Shown here: piece after piece, positions 8,348 to 15,260 of the stretch
Numbering within the stretch: the stretch's first letter is position 1
How the letters are laid out: the number at the start of each line of letters is the position of its first letter
Source of the DNA: JBDSLU01 sp039916225
GTDB lineage: Bacteria; Acidobacteriota; Vicinamibacteria; Vicinamibacterales; Vicinamibacteraceae
NCBI GenBank assembly: GCA_039916225.1
Contig: JBDSLU010000229.1
Location: 1-22,797 of the forward strand
Direction: 5' to 3'
DNA: 22,797 nucleotides
Position numbers and translations under genes: made by a program
Notes under the pieces: generated by a model
The model's input: only the letters and a program-made list of their open reading frames with translations
The model's database searches: none
What the model was told of the DNA's origin: nothing

Positions 8348-9517
8348 GTGACCGACGAAGAGAAACGCTCGCGCGTGCTGTGCGTCGACGACGAGCCGCG
8401 CGTACTCGAAGGCATTGCCCTGAGCCTGAGGCGCCGCTACGAGGTCTTCACCGCCAACGGCGCCATGGCCGCGCTGGACGTCCTGCACAAGGAGCCCAAC
8501 ATCGCGGTGGTGCTCTCGGACATGCGGATGCCGATGATGGACGGCACCGCGTTCCTGCACCGTTGCCGGCACATCGCCCCGGACACCGTTCGGATCATCC
8601 TGACCGGCCAGGCCGACCTCTCCGCCGCCATCCACGCGGTCAACGAGGGCCAGGTCTTCCGCTTCCTGACCAAGCCCTGTCCACCGGCGGTGCTGCTGCC
8701 GGTCATCGAGGCGGCGGTCGAACAGCACCGCCTGATCACCGCCGAGCGCGTCCTGCTCGAACAGACGCTGCATGGCGCGGTCAAGGCGCTCGGCGAAGTC
8801 CTGGCGCTCACCAGCCCAACGTCGTTCGGCCGCGCCCAACGGGTCGCCCGGTCGGTGTCGCAGATGGCCGAGGTGCTGAAACAGCCGGAGCGCTGGACGG
8901 TCGAAGTCGCCGCGATGGTCTCGCAGCTCGGCTTCATCACGCTGCCGAACGATGTCGCCGAACGGGTGCACCTGGGCCAACCGCTTTCCGAAGAGGAAAC
9001 GCAGCAGGTGCTCAAGGTGCCGTACGTCGCCGAGAAGCTGCTGGCGCACATCCCGCGGCTGGAGCTGGTGCGGAAGATCCTCACCGCATCGGTCCGGCCG
9101 ATTCGGCGCCTGCCCATGGGCGCCGACGCCAAGTCACATCAGCTGATGCGGGCGGCGCAGATGCTGCGTATCGCCATCGATTTCGACGACTTGCTGGCGC
9201 GCGGCAACACGCCGCCGGCGGCCATCGCCGCGATGCGGCCCCGCGAGGCCTACGACCCCGAGGTGCTCGAATCACTGGCCGGCACCGTGGCACCGGCCAC
9301 CGACCACGACGAGCCGCAATCGGTGCCGCTCAGCGCGCTCAAGGTCGGTATGGTCGTCGCCGAGGACATCCGGATGGTGTCGGGCACGCTGCTGGTGGCG
9401 CGCGGCTACGAAGTGGCCCAGAGCTTCATCGAACGGGCGCGCAACTTCCGCGCCGGCACGGTCCAGGAGCCTGTCCGCGTCTTCCTCCCGCCGCCAGCCG
9501 AGCCCCCGCCCGCGTAA
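8348..9517 (+). CDS. Response regulator: REC plus degenerate HD-GYP-like domain
   Basis: The 389-residue protein begins at GTG 8348 with a receiver (9-125): D14/D15, phosphoacceptor D58 (LSDMRMP), T86, K109 (FLTKPC). The second half follows the layout of RpfG-type HD-GYP c-di-GMP phosphodiesterases: the helix VKALGEVLALTSPTSF, then GRAQRVARSV, then LPNDVAERVHLGQPLSEEE and PYVAEKLLAHIP. However, each metal-binding position I can align is lost: the first His is R162, the HD pair is S192-Q193, and the HHE...GYP segment is replaced by SVRPIRRLPM (249-257). It therefore should not hydrolyse c-di-GMP, but could still bind a ligand or partner. The C-terminal segment (326-368: VPLSALKVGMVVAEDI...LLVARGYEV) is a short domain often found at the end of such regulators. 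It is 37 bp from the HDOD gene, so the three genes form one operon. Confidence 0.88.
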   Translation: MTDEEKRSRVLCVDDEPRVLEGIALSLRRRYEVFTANGAMAALDVLHKEPNIAVVLSDMRMPMMDGTAFLHRCRHIAPDTVRIILTGQADLSAAIHAVNEGQVFRFLTKPCPPAVLLPVIEAAVEQHRLITAERVLLEQTLHGAVKALGEVLALTSPTSFGRAQRVARSVSQMAEVLKQPERWTVEVAAMVSQLGFITLPNDVAERVHLGQPLSEEETQQVLKVPYVAEKLLAHIPRLELVRKILTASVRPIRRLPMGADAKSHQLMRAAQMLRIAIDFDDLLARGNTPPAAIAAMRPREAYDPEVLESLAGTVAPATDHDEPQSVPLSALKVGMVVAEDIRMVSGTLLVARGYEVAQSFIERARNFRAGTVQEPVRVFLPPPAEPPPA

Positions 9518-9536
9518 GGGCGGCGCGGGCCTCATC

Positions 9537-9641
9537 AACTCCCAACTGCCAACTTCCAACTACCAAGGCACTCCCGACGCCCAAGCTTGGCGGTTGGTTG
9601 GTGGTTGGCGGTTCGTGGTTGGCCGTTGGCGGTTGGGAGTT
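9537..9641. repeat. Heptad-based inverted repeat between convergent genes
   Basis: The left arm (9537-9564) is AACTCCC-AACTGCC-AACTTCC-AACTACC. The right arm (9614-9641) is its imperfect complement, with 23 of 28 positions pairing. The right side is made of 7-bp units GTTGGTG, GTTGGCG, GTTCGTG, GTTGGCC, GTTGGCG, GTTGGGA (9597-9638). The perfect palindrome CCAAGCTTGG (9581-9590) lies near the middle. The RNA of either strand would form a long hairpin, so it may act as a two-way terminator for the converging operons. Its modular form also suggests a dispersed intergenic repeat family. No ORF or transposase is present, and there are no direct repeats like those of a CRISPR. Confidence 0.75.
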
Positions 9642-9653
9642 CGCCGCGCTGAG

Positions 9654-11393
9654 CTATAGCGCGGCGCGGAAGACTTCTTCGAGGCTGGTCTCGCCCATGA
9701 CGGCCTTGGCGACGCCGTCCATGAACATCGTCCGCATGCCGGCGGTGACGGCCGCCAGGCGCAGGATCGAGTTGTCCTTCTGCTCCATGATGAGCGGGCG
9801 CACCGCGTCGGTGACCGGGAAGATCTCGAAGATGCCGACGCGGCCGCGGTAACCAGTCATGCGGCAGTCGTTGCAGCCGGTCGAGCGGAAGAAGCGGATC
9901 TCGTTGATCCAGTCCTCCGAGGCGCTGATCACGCCGTGCTCGCGCAGGCCGCGACCGAGATGGGCGAAGTCGCTGCGCGATCGCAGCGCGGCGATCTCGC
10001 GGGCGTCGGGCTTGTAGCTGCCGCGGCACGACGGGCACAGGCGCCGCACCAGGCGCTGGGCCACGACCACGGCCAGCGTCGAGGCCAGCAGGTAGGGCTC
10101 GGCGCCCATGTCGAGCATGCGGGCGACGGCCGCCGTCGAGTCGTTGGTGTGGAGCGACGAGAACAGCAGGCGCCCGACCAGGGCGGCGCGGGTCGCGGTG
10201 TCGGCGGTCTCGCGATCGCGGATCTCGCCGACCATGATGACGTCCGGATCCTGCCGCAGCAGGGCGCGCAGGCCGTTGGCGAAATCCATCCCGGCAGCCG
10301 GATTGACCGGCACCTGGTTGACGCGCGGCATCGTGTACTCGATCGGATCCTCGATCGTCGACAGGTTGACGACGTTGCGGCGATCCGAGCCGATGCGCAT
10401 CAGGAAGGCGTAGAGCGTGCTGGTCTTGCCCGAGCCGGTCGGACCGGTGACGAGCACCATGCCGTGCGGGCGGGTCAGGAAGCCCGATATCAGCTCGTAG
10501 TCGACGGCCGAGAAGCCCAGGCCCTCGAGATCCATCAGCACGTTGTCGCGCGTCAGCACGCGCATGACGACCTTCTCGCCCCACATGGTCGGCAGGGTCG
10601 AGACGCGCATGTCGATGAGCACGCCGGACAGGTCGGCTTCGAACCGGCCATCCTGGGCGGCGCGCTTCTCGTCGACGCGCAGGCCCGACAGCACTTTGAT
10701 GCGCGACGTCATCGCCTGGGCGACCGCCGGCCCCATGGTCATCACTTCGTGCAGCACGCCGTCGATGCGGTAGCGGACGACCGCCTCGAGTTCGAACGGC
10801 TCGATGTGGATGTCCGACGCCCCGGTCACCGCGGCGAATTCCATGACATGCGTCAGCACGTCGGCGGCGACGGCTTCCTGCTGCGACGTCAGGGCCGTCG
10901 CGACGCCCTGGTTGGCGACGCTGCGACGCAGCTGCTGTACCAGGTCGGGGTGATACAGGAGCTGGGCCCGGCGGATCGACGCTTCGGTCGCCAGCCGCGG
11001 CTTGACCTCGCGGTTGGTCATCCGCGACAGCTCGCGGATGGTGTCGCGATCGCGCGGGTTGACCATCGCGACGTGGATGGTGTCGGCGGTCGCGGCATAG
11101 GCAACCACGCCCTTGGCGCGGGCCGTGTCCTCGCGGATCAGGCGGAGCGCCTCGGCCTTGACGTCGTTGGTCTTCAGGTCGATGAAGGGCACGCCCCAGG
11201 CGCGCCCAATCTCGTGCAGGAGCTGCAGGAACGGCAGCTTGGCCTGTTCGGCCACGGCCCGCTCGATCGGCATGCGACGGCGGGCGGCGACGCCGACGGC
11301 CTTCTCGAACTCGTCCGCCGTCACCAGCTCGAGATCGGTGACCAGCAGATCGCGCAGTTCGCGATCGGAGAGAGCGAGACCGATCGGTTTCAC
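9654..11393 (-). CDS. GspE/PilB-family secretion or type IV pilus assembly ATPase
   Basis: This cytoplasmic hexameric ATPase would power pilus extension or type II secretion. The 579-residue protein has a T2SSE N-terminal domain (about 20-150) and a complete motor: Walker A GPTGSGKT at 317-324, Asp box (STIEDPIEYT, 345-354), Walker B with DPDVIMVGEIRD (382-393) and His box FSSLHTND (411-418). A zinc-binding CPSC...CNDC tetracysteine is at C453, C456, C507 and C510, a feature of GspE and PilB that is absent in the retraction ATPase PilT. GspE and PilB cannot be told apart from sequence alone. The start is a GTG (11393) overlapping the TGA of the receiver gene, with GGAG 8 bases upstream. No pilin, PilC or secretin gene is nearby, so it may be a specialised or second copy under control of the kinase and receiver in its operon. 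Confidence 0.92.
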   Translation of the reverse strand: MKPIGLALSDRELRDLLVTDLELVTADEFEKAVGVAARRRMPIERAVAEQAKLPFLQLLHEIGRAWGVPFIDLKTNDVKAEALRLIREDTARAKGVVAYAATADTIHVAMVNPRDRDTIRELSRMTNREVKPRLATEASIRRAQLLYHPDLVQQLRRSVANQGVATALTSQQEAVAADVLTHVMEFAAVTGASDIHIEPFELEAVVRYRIDGVLHEVMTMGPAVAQAMTSRIKVLSGLRVDEKRAAQDGRFEADLSGVLIDMRVSTLPTMWGEKVVMRVLTRDNVLMDLEGLGFSAVDYELISGFLTRPHGMVLVTGPTGSGKTSTLYAFLMRIGSDRRNVVNLSTIEDPIEYTMPRVNQVPVNPAAGMDFANGLRALLRQDPDVIMVGEIRDRETADTATRAALVGRLLFSSLHTNDSTAAVARMLDMGAEPYLLASTLAVVVAQRLVRRLCPSCRGSYKPDAREIAALRSRSDFAHLGRGLREHGVISASEDWINEIRFFRSTGCNDCRMTGYRGRVGIFEIFPVTDAVRPLIMEQKDNSILRLAAVTAGMRTMFMDGVAKAVMGETSLEEVFRAAL

Positions 11394-11773
11394 GCCGCGC
11401 GCTCCGCGAAGAACGTGCGAACGCGCTCGACCAGCATCTCGAGGGCGATGTTCGACTTGATGATGTAGTCGTGGGCGCCCCGTTCACGCGCCAGCTGCAC
11501 GTCGCTGTCCTGGCCCAGGTTGCTCAGGACGATGACCGGGATGCCGGCCGTTTCCGGCGCGCCTTTGAGCGCCGCCAGGACGTCGAAGCCCTGCATCTTC
11601 GGCATGATCAGATCGAGCAGCAGCAGATCGGGCGGGTTCTCCCGGGCGAGGCGCAGCGCCTCTTCGCCGTCGGCGGCGGTCGTCACGGTGAATCCGCCTC
11701 GCTTGAGCATGGTCTCGGCGGCCTTGCGCAGGAAGCGATCGTCTTCGGCGAGCAGAATGCGTGGAGTCGACAT
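11390..11773 (-). CDS. Stand-alone receiver (REC) protein
   Basis: A 127-residue CheY-like protein with no output domain. Seen: acidic residues E10-D12 (LLAEDD), phosphoacceptor D54 (LLLLDLIMPK), S84 (VIVLSN) and K106 (YIIKS). The ATG at 11773 fits the domain start (MSTPRILLAEDD) and is preceded by AAGG (11783 to 11780, spacing 6); a longer open frame upstream belongs to another reading frame of the kinase gene and is not used. It lies 17 bp after the kinase stop and overlaps the ATPase start by GTGA. It is well placed to take phosphate from the adjacent kinase and act directly on the ATPase or its machinery, in the style of CheY-like pilus regulators. That role is inferred from context. Confidence 0.92.
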   Translation of the reverse strand: MSTPRILLAEDDRFLRKAAETMLKRGGFTVTTAADGEEALRLARENPPDLLLLDLIMPKMQGFDVLAALKGAPETAGIPVIVLSNLGQDSDVQLARERGAHDYIIKSNIALEMLVERVRTFFAERAA

Positions 11774-11790
11774 GTACAACCTTGCTTGGG

Positions 11791-13317
11791 TCAAACTTCG
11801 ACCGCGCCAAGGGGCGCGGCTTCGAGCGTCGTGGCGAGCGGCAGCGCGACCAGGAACCGGCTGCCGCCATCCTCGGCGGGCTCGAACCAGATGCGGCCGT
11901 GCGCGCGCTCGACGATGAGGCGGACGATGTAGAGGCCCAGGCCGGTCCCTTCGGTCTCGACCTTGGATACGTTCTCGGCGCGGAAGAACTTTTCGAAGAG
12001 CCGGCCGCGCGCGGATTCGGGAACGCCGATGCCGGTATCGGTGACCGCGCAGCGGACCTCGGCGCCGTCGTTGCTGATGTCGACGTGGATGCGGCCGCCG
12101 GACGGCGTGTACTTCACCGCGTTCGACACCAGGTTCTGCAGCACCTGCCGCAGCATCTGGGCGTCGCCCATCACGGCGTGCTCGACGTCGAGGCCGGCGG
12201 CGTCGAGCTGGTGGTCGCTCTTGCGGACGACCGGCTGGATGTCGGCCAGGACGTCCTTCATCAGCTGGGCGAGGTTGCAGCGGACCGGCGTGCCGACCAT
12301 GCGGCCGCCTTCGAGCCGCGACACGCTGAGGAGATCGTTGACGAGGACGATCAGGCGCTCCGAGGCATCGAGGCTGTCGGCCACGAACCCGCGCATGTCG
12401 GCCGAGCCGGGCTCCTCGCCCATCGCCAGCTCGAGCATCCACTTGATGCCCGTCAGGGGCGTCCGGAGCTGATGGCTGGCGAAGCTGACGAAATCGGCTT
12501 GCATCTTCATCGCCGCGTCGAGCTGCTCGCGGGCACGCCGCCGTTCGGTCACGTCGATGGTGACGCCACGGACGCGGCGCGGGCCCTTGGTGTCGAACAC
12601 CGGCCGCGCCTGGTCGCGCACGGTCAGCACGCGCCCGTCGTCGGCCATCAGGTGGTAATCGCAGCCGGCGACCGGCGCGCCGGCCTCGAGCTGCCGGCGA
12701 TACTCCTCGACGATCGCTCGATCCGCGGGCAGCACGTGCGACATCCACGTGTCCGAGTCGGCGAAGCGGCTGACGCTGCCACCGAGCAGCTGCGCCGCCT
12801 GATCGCTCATGAAGCGATGACGCCAGGGATCGAGCTCGGCTTCCCAGACGATGACGTCGAGGCTGTTGACGAGCTCGCGGTAGCGACGCTCCGTCGCCTC
12901 GTGTTCGACGACGCGGTCGCCGAGCATGCGCTGCAGGCCGATGACGCGGAAGCCAACTTCGACGCGGGCGCGGAGTTCGTCGGGCCGGAAGGGTTTGGTC
13001 AGGTAGTCGTCGGCGCCGGCCGCGAACCCCTGGAGCATCGACTCGGTACCGCGCTTGGCGGTGAGGACGATGATGTAGATGACCCGCTCAGCGAAGGCCT
13101 CCCGGGCCAGCCGGCACAGCTCGAGGCCATCGACGCCGGGCATGTTGACGTCGACGACCATGACGCCGATGGCCAGGTCTTCGAGGAGCGCCTTCCAGGC
13201 CAGGTTGCCGTCGGTCGCGGTGACGACCTCGTGGCCCCACTTCTCGAGGGAGCGCTGCAGGACGCGCAGGGACAGCGCGTCGTCGTCCGCCGCCAGAATC
13301 TTCATCGCCGACACCAT
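11791..13317 (-). CDS. Hybrid histidine kinase with N-terminal REC, PAS and kinase domains
   Basis: A soluble kinase of about 508 residues (numbered from ATG 13317). Order: receiver (5-120) with DDD acidic cluster at 11-13, phosphoacceptor D56 (MVVDVNMPG), T86 and K108 (LTKPF); PAS domain (about 146-258), ending in the usual DVTERR; HisKA with phosphoacceptor H282 (FASHQLRTPL); ATPase with N box QNLVSNAVKY (around 394-403), DTGIG (427-431) and EGTGLGLYIV (456-465). No membrane segment is present, so it responds to an intracellular signal or to phosphorylation of its own receiver. ATG 13317 is chosen because the receiver starts right after it and GGAG is just upstream. The spacing is short (2 nt), so the GTG one codon later or the ATG at 13305 are alternatives. 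It heads the operon with the REC and ATPase genes. Confidence 0.9.
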   Translation of the reverse strand: MVSAMKILAADDDALSLRVLQRSLEKWGHEVVTATDGNLAWKALLEDLAIGVMVVDVNMPGVDGLELCRLAREAFAERVIYIIVLTAKRGTESMLQGFAAGADDYLTKPFRPDELRARVEVGFRVIGLQRMLGDRVVEHEATERRYRELVNSLDVIVWEAELDPWRHRFMSDQAAQLLGGSVSRFADSDTWMSHVLPADRAIVEEYRRQLEAGAPVAGCDYHLMADDGRVLTVRDQARPVFDTKGPRRVRGVTIDVTERRRAREQLDAAMKMQADFVSFASHQLRTPLTGIKWMLELAMGEEPGSADMRGFVADSLDASERLIVLVNDLLSVSRLEGGRMVGTPVRCNLAQLMKDVLADIQPVVRKSDHQLDAAGLDVEHAVMGDAQMLRQVLQNLVSNAVKYTPSGGRIHVDISNDGAEVRCAVTDTGIGVPESARGRLFEKFFRAENVSKVETEGTGLGLYIVRLIVERAHGRIWFEPAEDGGSRFLVALPLATTLEAAPLGAVEV

Positions 13318-13402
13318 GTCTCCAGTTGAGACAATCGGCGGGTTTGGTGAAATGCTGAGCGCAATGACGCCCATCCGCCGGCCGGCCCAGCGGTTAGGCG
13401 AG

Positions 13403-13420
13403 GCTCCCGCGCGCGGGAGC
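13403..13420. terminator. Perfect 18-bp GC palindrome, possible terminator
   Basis: GCTCCCGCGCGCGGGAGC is exactly self-complementary. It lies 12 bp beyond the stop codon of the oxidoreductase gene (minus strand) and about 85 bp upstream of the kinase start. It could end the FAH-oxidoreductase transcript. There is no T-tract, so an intrinsic terminator is uncertain; a dimeric regulator site is another possibility. No clear promoter is seen in the rest of the 114-bp gap. Confidence 0.35.
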
Positions 13421-13431
13421 GCCGATACGGC

Positions 13432-14412
13432 TCAGCTGTCTAGCGAGACGGTGTGTCCCGTGCGCGCGGATTCGAGCACGGCGACCAGGGTCGCCGTGTT
13501 GGCGCGACTGTCGGCCAGGGTCACGACCGGCGGCTGGGTGCCGCGGGCCGCGCGGCCGAAGTCCTCGATCTCCGAGACATAGAGGGGAGGCGCTTCGACC
13601 ACGTGCTCCAACACCTCGTCGCCTCGGATGACCAGCACCGTCTCCCGCTCGCCGGGCTTGAAGGGGTGCGAGACACGGATGGTCCCGGACGAGCCGACCA
13701 CCTCGACCTCGGTCCGGAACGGCGCCACGAAGCTGGCGTCGACCACGGCCAGGACGTTGCCCGGGAACCGCAGGATGGCGGCGACGCTCATGTCGACGTG
13801 CGTCGGCCCGATGACGGTGCTGGCCTGGACGGTCTCCGGCTCGGCCCCGACGACGGCCCGGGCATAGCTGACCGGGTAGCACCCGACGTCCCACAGGGCG
13901 CCCCCACCCTTGGCCGAATCGAAGCGGACGTCACCCGGCCGGTCGAGCGTGAAACTGAAACAGCCGCGGACGAACCGCAGCGTCCCGATGGCCCCGCCGG
14001 CGACCAGCTCCCGCACGGCGTGGGTCTGCGGGTGGTGCCGATACATGAAGGCCTCGGCGACGTGGACGTTGGCCGCGGCCGCCGCCGCGGTGATGCGGTC
14101 GACCTCCGCGACGGTCAGCGCCAGCGGCTTCTCGCAGAGCACGTGCTTGCCGGCCTCGGCCGCCCGGACGGCCCATTCGGCGTGCAGGTGATTGGGCAGC
14201 GGGATGTAGACGGCGTCGATGTCGGGATCGGCCAGGAGCGCGTCGTAGCCGGTGACGCTGCGGGGAATCTCCCACTCGGCCGCCGCGGCGGCCGCCTTGT
14301 CGGCGTCGCGGCTGGCGATCGCCTCGAGCGTGTGGCCGTCGGCCGCCCGCAGGGCCGGAATGATGCTGCGGTTGATCCGCGCCGCGCCGAGAATGCCCCA
14401 CCGCATGGTCAT
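13432..14412 (-). CDS. Gfo/Idh/MocA-family NAD(P)-dependent oxidoreductase
   Basis: A 326-residue dehydrogenase of the type acting on sugars, inositols or related alcohols. The N-terminal Rossmann fold starts at once (MRWGILGAARI), with ASRD at 33-36 closing the second strand. The family's CEKPLA is at 93-98 (K95 is the usual catalytic lysine), AFMYRHHPQT at 121-130, and the C-terminal domain motif GGGALWDVGCYPV at 169-181 with a downstream His/Tyr region. The pattern resembles the dihydrodiol/xylose dehydrogenase branch, but the substrate cannot be called from sequence. ATG 14412 is 7 bp from the FAH-family stop, so the two are in one operon; ATG 14406 is an alternative start. No signal peptide or twin-arginine motif is present, so it is cytoplasmic. 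Confidence 0.92.
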   Translation of the reverse strand: MTMRWGILGAARINRSIIPALRAADGHTLEAIASRDADKAAAAAAEWEIPRSVTGYDALLADPDIDAVYIPLPNHLHAEWAVRAAEAGKHVLCEKPLALTVAEVDRITAAAAAANVHVAEAFMYRHHPQTHAVRELVAGGAIGTLRFVRGCFSFTLDRPGDVRFDSAKGGGALWDVGCYPVSYARAVVGAEPETVQASTVIGPTHVDMSVAAILRFPGNVLAVVDASFVAPFRTEVEVVGSSGTIRVSHPFKPGERETVLVIRGDEVLEHVVEAPPLYVSEIEDFGRAARGTQPPVVTLADSRANTATLVAVLESARTGHTVSLDS

Positions 14413-14419
14413 GTGCCGC

Positions 14420-15235
14420 TCACTCGACGAAAGGCCCGACGGGGTTCTCGAGGAGCCCGAGATCGCCGAGCTCGACCTCGACCCGATCGCCGGGCTGGAG
14501 AAATACCTTCGGGTCGCGATATTGGCCGACGCCGTCCGGCGTGCCGGTCAGGATGACGTCGCCCGGCTCGAGGGTGATGGCCCGCGAAATGAACGCGATG
14601 ATGTGCGCCACCGGGAAGATCATCTCGCGGGTGTGTGAGGCCTGACGCGCCTCGCCGTTGACCCGGCAGCCGATCGACAGCTGCTGCGGGTCCGGAATCT
14701 CGTCGATGGTGACGACGACCGGCCCGAGCGGACAGAACGTGTCGGCGGCCTTGCCGCGGATCCACTGTTTGTCGCCCTTCTGGACGTCGCGGGCGGTGAC
14801 GTCGTTGGCCGCGGTGTAGCCGAAGACGTGCGACAGCGCCTCGGCCTGGGCGACGCGGCTCGTCCGCCGGCCGATGACGACGGCGAGCTCGGCCTCGTAG
14901 TCGACCTGCGAGCTGAAGTCGGCCGGCCAGCGGATCGGCTCGCCGGACGCGATCACGCTGCTCGGGAACTTGGCGAACAGCGTCGGCCGATCGGGCGGCT
15001 CGATGTGCTGCTCGCGGCAGTGGTCCATGTAGTTGAGGCCGATGCAGAGGATCTTGCCCGGGACGAGCGGCGCCAGGACGCGCACGTCGGCGCGCGGGAT
15101 GGGGGCGCCGGCATCGCCGGTGCCACGCCCGGCGATCACGTCCTGCAGCGTCTCGGCCACGACCGGTTGGACGTCCGGACCGCGCTGGTAGCCGACGCGG
15201 ACACGTTCCCCCACCGCGAACCGCAGCCAGCGCAT
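14420..15235 (-). CDS. Fumarylacetoacetate hydrolase (FAH) family protein
   Basis: A 271-residue enzyme of the FAH/MhpD-like fold, which cleaves or isomerizes acylpyruvate-type compounds using Mg2+ or Mn2+. Seen: the entry motif CIGLNYMDHCREQ (64-76), the metal ligands E114 and E116 (DYEAELAVVIG) and D145 (ANDVTARDVQ), K154 and the GTPDGVG motif (231-237). Family members include acylpyruvases (FAHD1 type), 2-hydroxyhepta-2,4-diene-1,7-dioate isomerase and others, and the substrate is not resolved here. The start is ATG 15235 because homology begins with MRWLRFAVGERVRVG; a longer version from 15322 would run through the lutA start. It is divergent from lutA with only 25 bp between the starts, and is followed by the oxidoreductase. 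A role in handling 2-oxo acids related to pyruvate is plausible but inferred. Confidence 0.92.
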   Translation of the reverse strand: MRWLRFAVGERVRVGYQRGPDVQPVVAETLQDVIAGRGTGDAGAPIPRADVRVLAPLVPGKILCIGLNYMDHCREQHIEPPDRPTLFAKFPSSVIASGEPIRWPADFSSQVDYEAELAVVIGRRTSRVAQAEALSHVFGYTAANDVTARDVQKGDKQWIRGKAADTFCPLGPVVVTIDEIPDPQQLSIGCRVNGEARQASHTREMIFPVAHIIAFISRAITLEPGDVILTGTPDGVGQYRDPKVFLQPGDRVEVELGDLGLLENPVGPFVE

Positions 15236-15245
15236 GGCCGCCCAT

Positions 15246-15253
15246 CTTATACT
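15246..15253. promoter_or_regulatory. Overlapping two-way -10 box between FAH and lutA
   Basis: Plus strand: TATACT at 15248-15253 ends 7 bases before the lutA ATG (15261). Minus strand: TATAAG (15251 to 15246) ends 10 bases before the FAH-family ATG (15235). The two hexamers share four base pairs. If both work, each mRNA would have a leader of zero to a few bases. Neither gene has a good Shine-Dalgarno, and no -35 hexamers are clear on either side. Confidence 0.4.
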
Positions 15254-15260
15254 GTCGCCC

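Noticed and set aside
9537..9641. CRISPR-like array
   Set aside because: Units are only 7 bp with no unique spacers between repeats, and the two sides are inverted.
9936..11468. 510-residue open frame opposite the GspE/PilB-type ATPase
   Set aside because: No recognisable domain; the ATPase strand carries complete Walker and Cys motifs.
11390..12748. 452-residue minus-strand frame ending in the receiver protein
   Set aside because: Only the last 127 residues (from ATG 11773) form a protein family; the upstream part is another frame of the kinase gene.
11761..13329. 522-residue open frame opposite the hybrid kinase
   Set aside because: A shadow frame; kinase and REC motifs are on the minus strand.
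13453..14556. 367-residue plus-strand frame opposite the oxidoreductase
   Set aside because: No motif; the minus strand has the Gfo/Idh/MocA signature residues.
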